This document shows positions 63,760 through 64,000 of a DNA stretch of 64,000 bases, piece after piece. The number at the start of each line of letters is the position of its first letter. Position 1 is the stretch's first letter. The position numbers and the translations under genes are program-made. Below the pieces are notes generated by a model that did no database searches, had not been told where the DNA came from, and saw only the letters and a list, made by a program, of their open reading frames with translations. Source of the DNA: an uncultured Clostridia bacterium (GTDB lineage Bacteria; Bacillota; Clostridia; Lachnospirales; Anaerotignaceae); assembly GCA_910587195.1 (NCBI GenBank), contig CAJUKL010000004.1:12012-76011 (forward strand), in the 5' to 3' direction.

Positions 63760-64000
63760 TAGTCTGTTATGAATCTAACAAAAGTCAGAAGTTTCTGGAG
63801 GAACTTTTTTCACTTGTGAAAAGTTCCTCCAGATCTACGCTTCGCTCCGGTCGGCTCTAAACGAACGTCCACCGGACATTTTGCAACCCAAACCCTTACA
63901 AGCTTTTTGAAAAAAGCTTGATCAAAAACTTTATCTTTTACACACGGTATAGATTCTCATTTTTAACTTCTGGTGACCCGTTGTCGTTCATCTACAACAA
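63760..64000 (-). repeat. Modular hairpin repeat in minus orientation, running off the right edge
   Basis: Begins with GTTATGAATCTAACAAAAGTCAGAAGTTT, a segment also present as TTATGAACTTAATGAAAGTCAGAAGTTT at 41238-41265 (both broken here for length: GTTATGAATC..., AAAGTCAGAAGTTT). It continues with GGAGGAACTTTT/AAAAGTTCCTCC, GAACGTCCACCGGAC, CAAGCTTTTT/AAAAAGCTTG and GTTGTCGTTCATCTACAACAA. No gene in 63711-64000. Confidence 0.85.

Overview
The window looks like a chromosomal segment of a low-GC, anaerobic, Gram-positive bacterium of class Clostridia, most plausibly a Lachnospirales-type organism. This is inferred from AT-rich codon use, strong AGGAGG-type ribosome sites, TTGACA/TATAAT promoters, a T-box, an FMN riboswitch in front of ribU, split SdaAA/SdaAB serine dehydratase, rubrerythrin, a fermentative D-2-hydroxyacid dehydrogenase, and a wecA-upp-rpiB-sua5 gene order. 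No species can be named from the sequence alone.

Layout. 1-5.5 kb (minus): a truncated small ORF, a cysteine desulfidase-like protein, a class I/II aminotransferase and a first acetolactate synthase pair (ilvB-ilvN). 5.8-11.2 kb (plus): an XRE-cupin regulator and a potABCD polyamine importer whose PotA carries an unusual duplicated insertion. 11.2-13.7 kb: a 352-bp IS200/IS605-type non-autonomous element, a YjfB-like motility mini-gene, and a LysR regulator divergent from an EamA exporter. 13.9-20.2 kb (minus): wecA, upp, rpiB, sua5, a SEC-C protein, a Usp-like protein and pyrG. 20.6-25.8 kb (plus): a C_GCAxxG_C_C protein, FMN riboswitch-ribU, ddl, murI and an M23 peptidase. 26.4-33 kb: an unknown protein, cysK, sdaAB-sdaAA, a diverged IS605-type RNA element, a DUF4272 protein and an isochorismatase-fold hydrolase. 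33.1-33.7 kb: an orphan transcription unit (promoter, about 550 nt, terminator) with no convincing gene. 34-40.5 kb (plus): a DUF4914 protein and T-box-ilvB-ilvN-ilvC. 41.6-46.6 kb (plus): hybrid kinase, REC-HD-GYP-GGDEF protein and Hpt protein. 46.7-54.1 kb (plus): a tellurite/Ter-type stress operon (YceG, TelA, P-type Ca2+ ATPase, TerD, AIM24). 54.1-59.9 kb: a second copy of the 352-bp element, tRNA-Ser(GCT), a D-2-hydroxyacid dehydrogenase and housekeeping hydrolases. 60.2-63.6 kb (minus): rubrerythrin and an arsR-cadA type metal efflux unit with two visible operators.

The most unusual content is between the genes. (i) A family of modular hairpin repeats occurs at about ten sites, in monomers and dimers. 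In five cases the repeat begins exactly at the TAA stop codon of the upstream gene, and in two more it supplies the stop codon. Different copies preserve the same hairpins with compensating base changes, which argues for selection on structure. (ii) Two near-identical and one diverged IS605-type elements lack any transposase or TnpB but keep an omega-RNA-like right end; a 7-bp stem covaries perfectly between the two types. (iii) An orphan structured-RNA candidate lies at 33.17-33.72 kb. (iv) PotA has an Ig-like tandem duplication splitting its TOBE domain. No CRISPR array, prophage, rRNA operon or intact transposase is seen.
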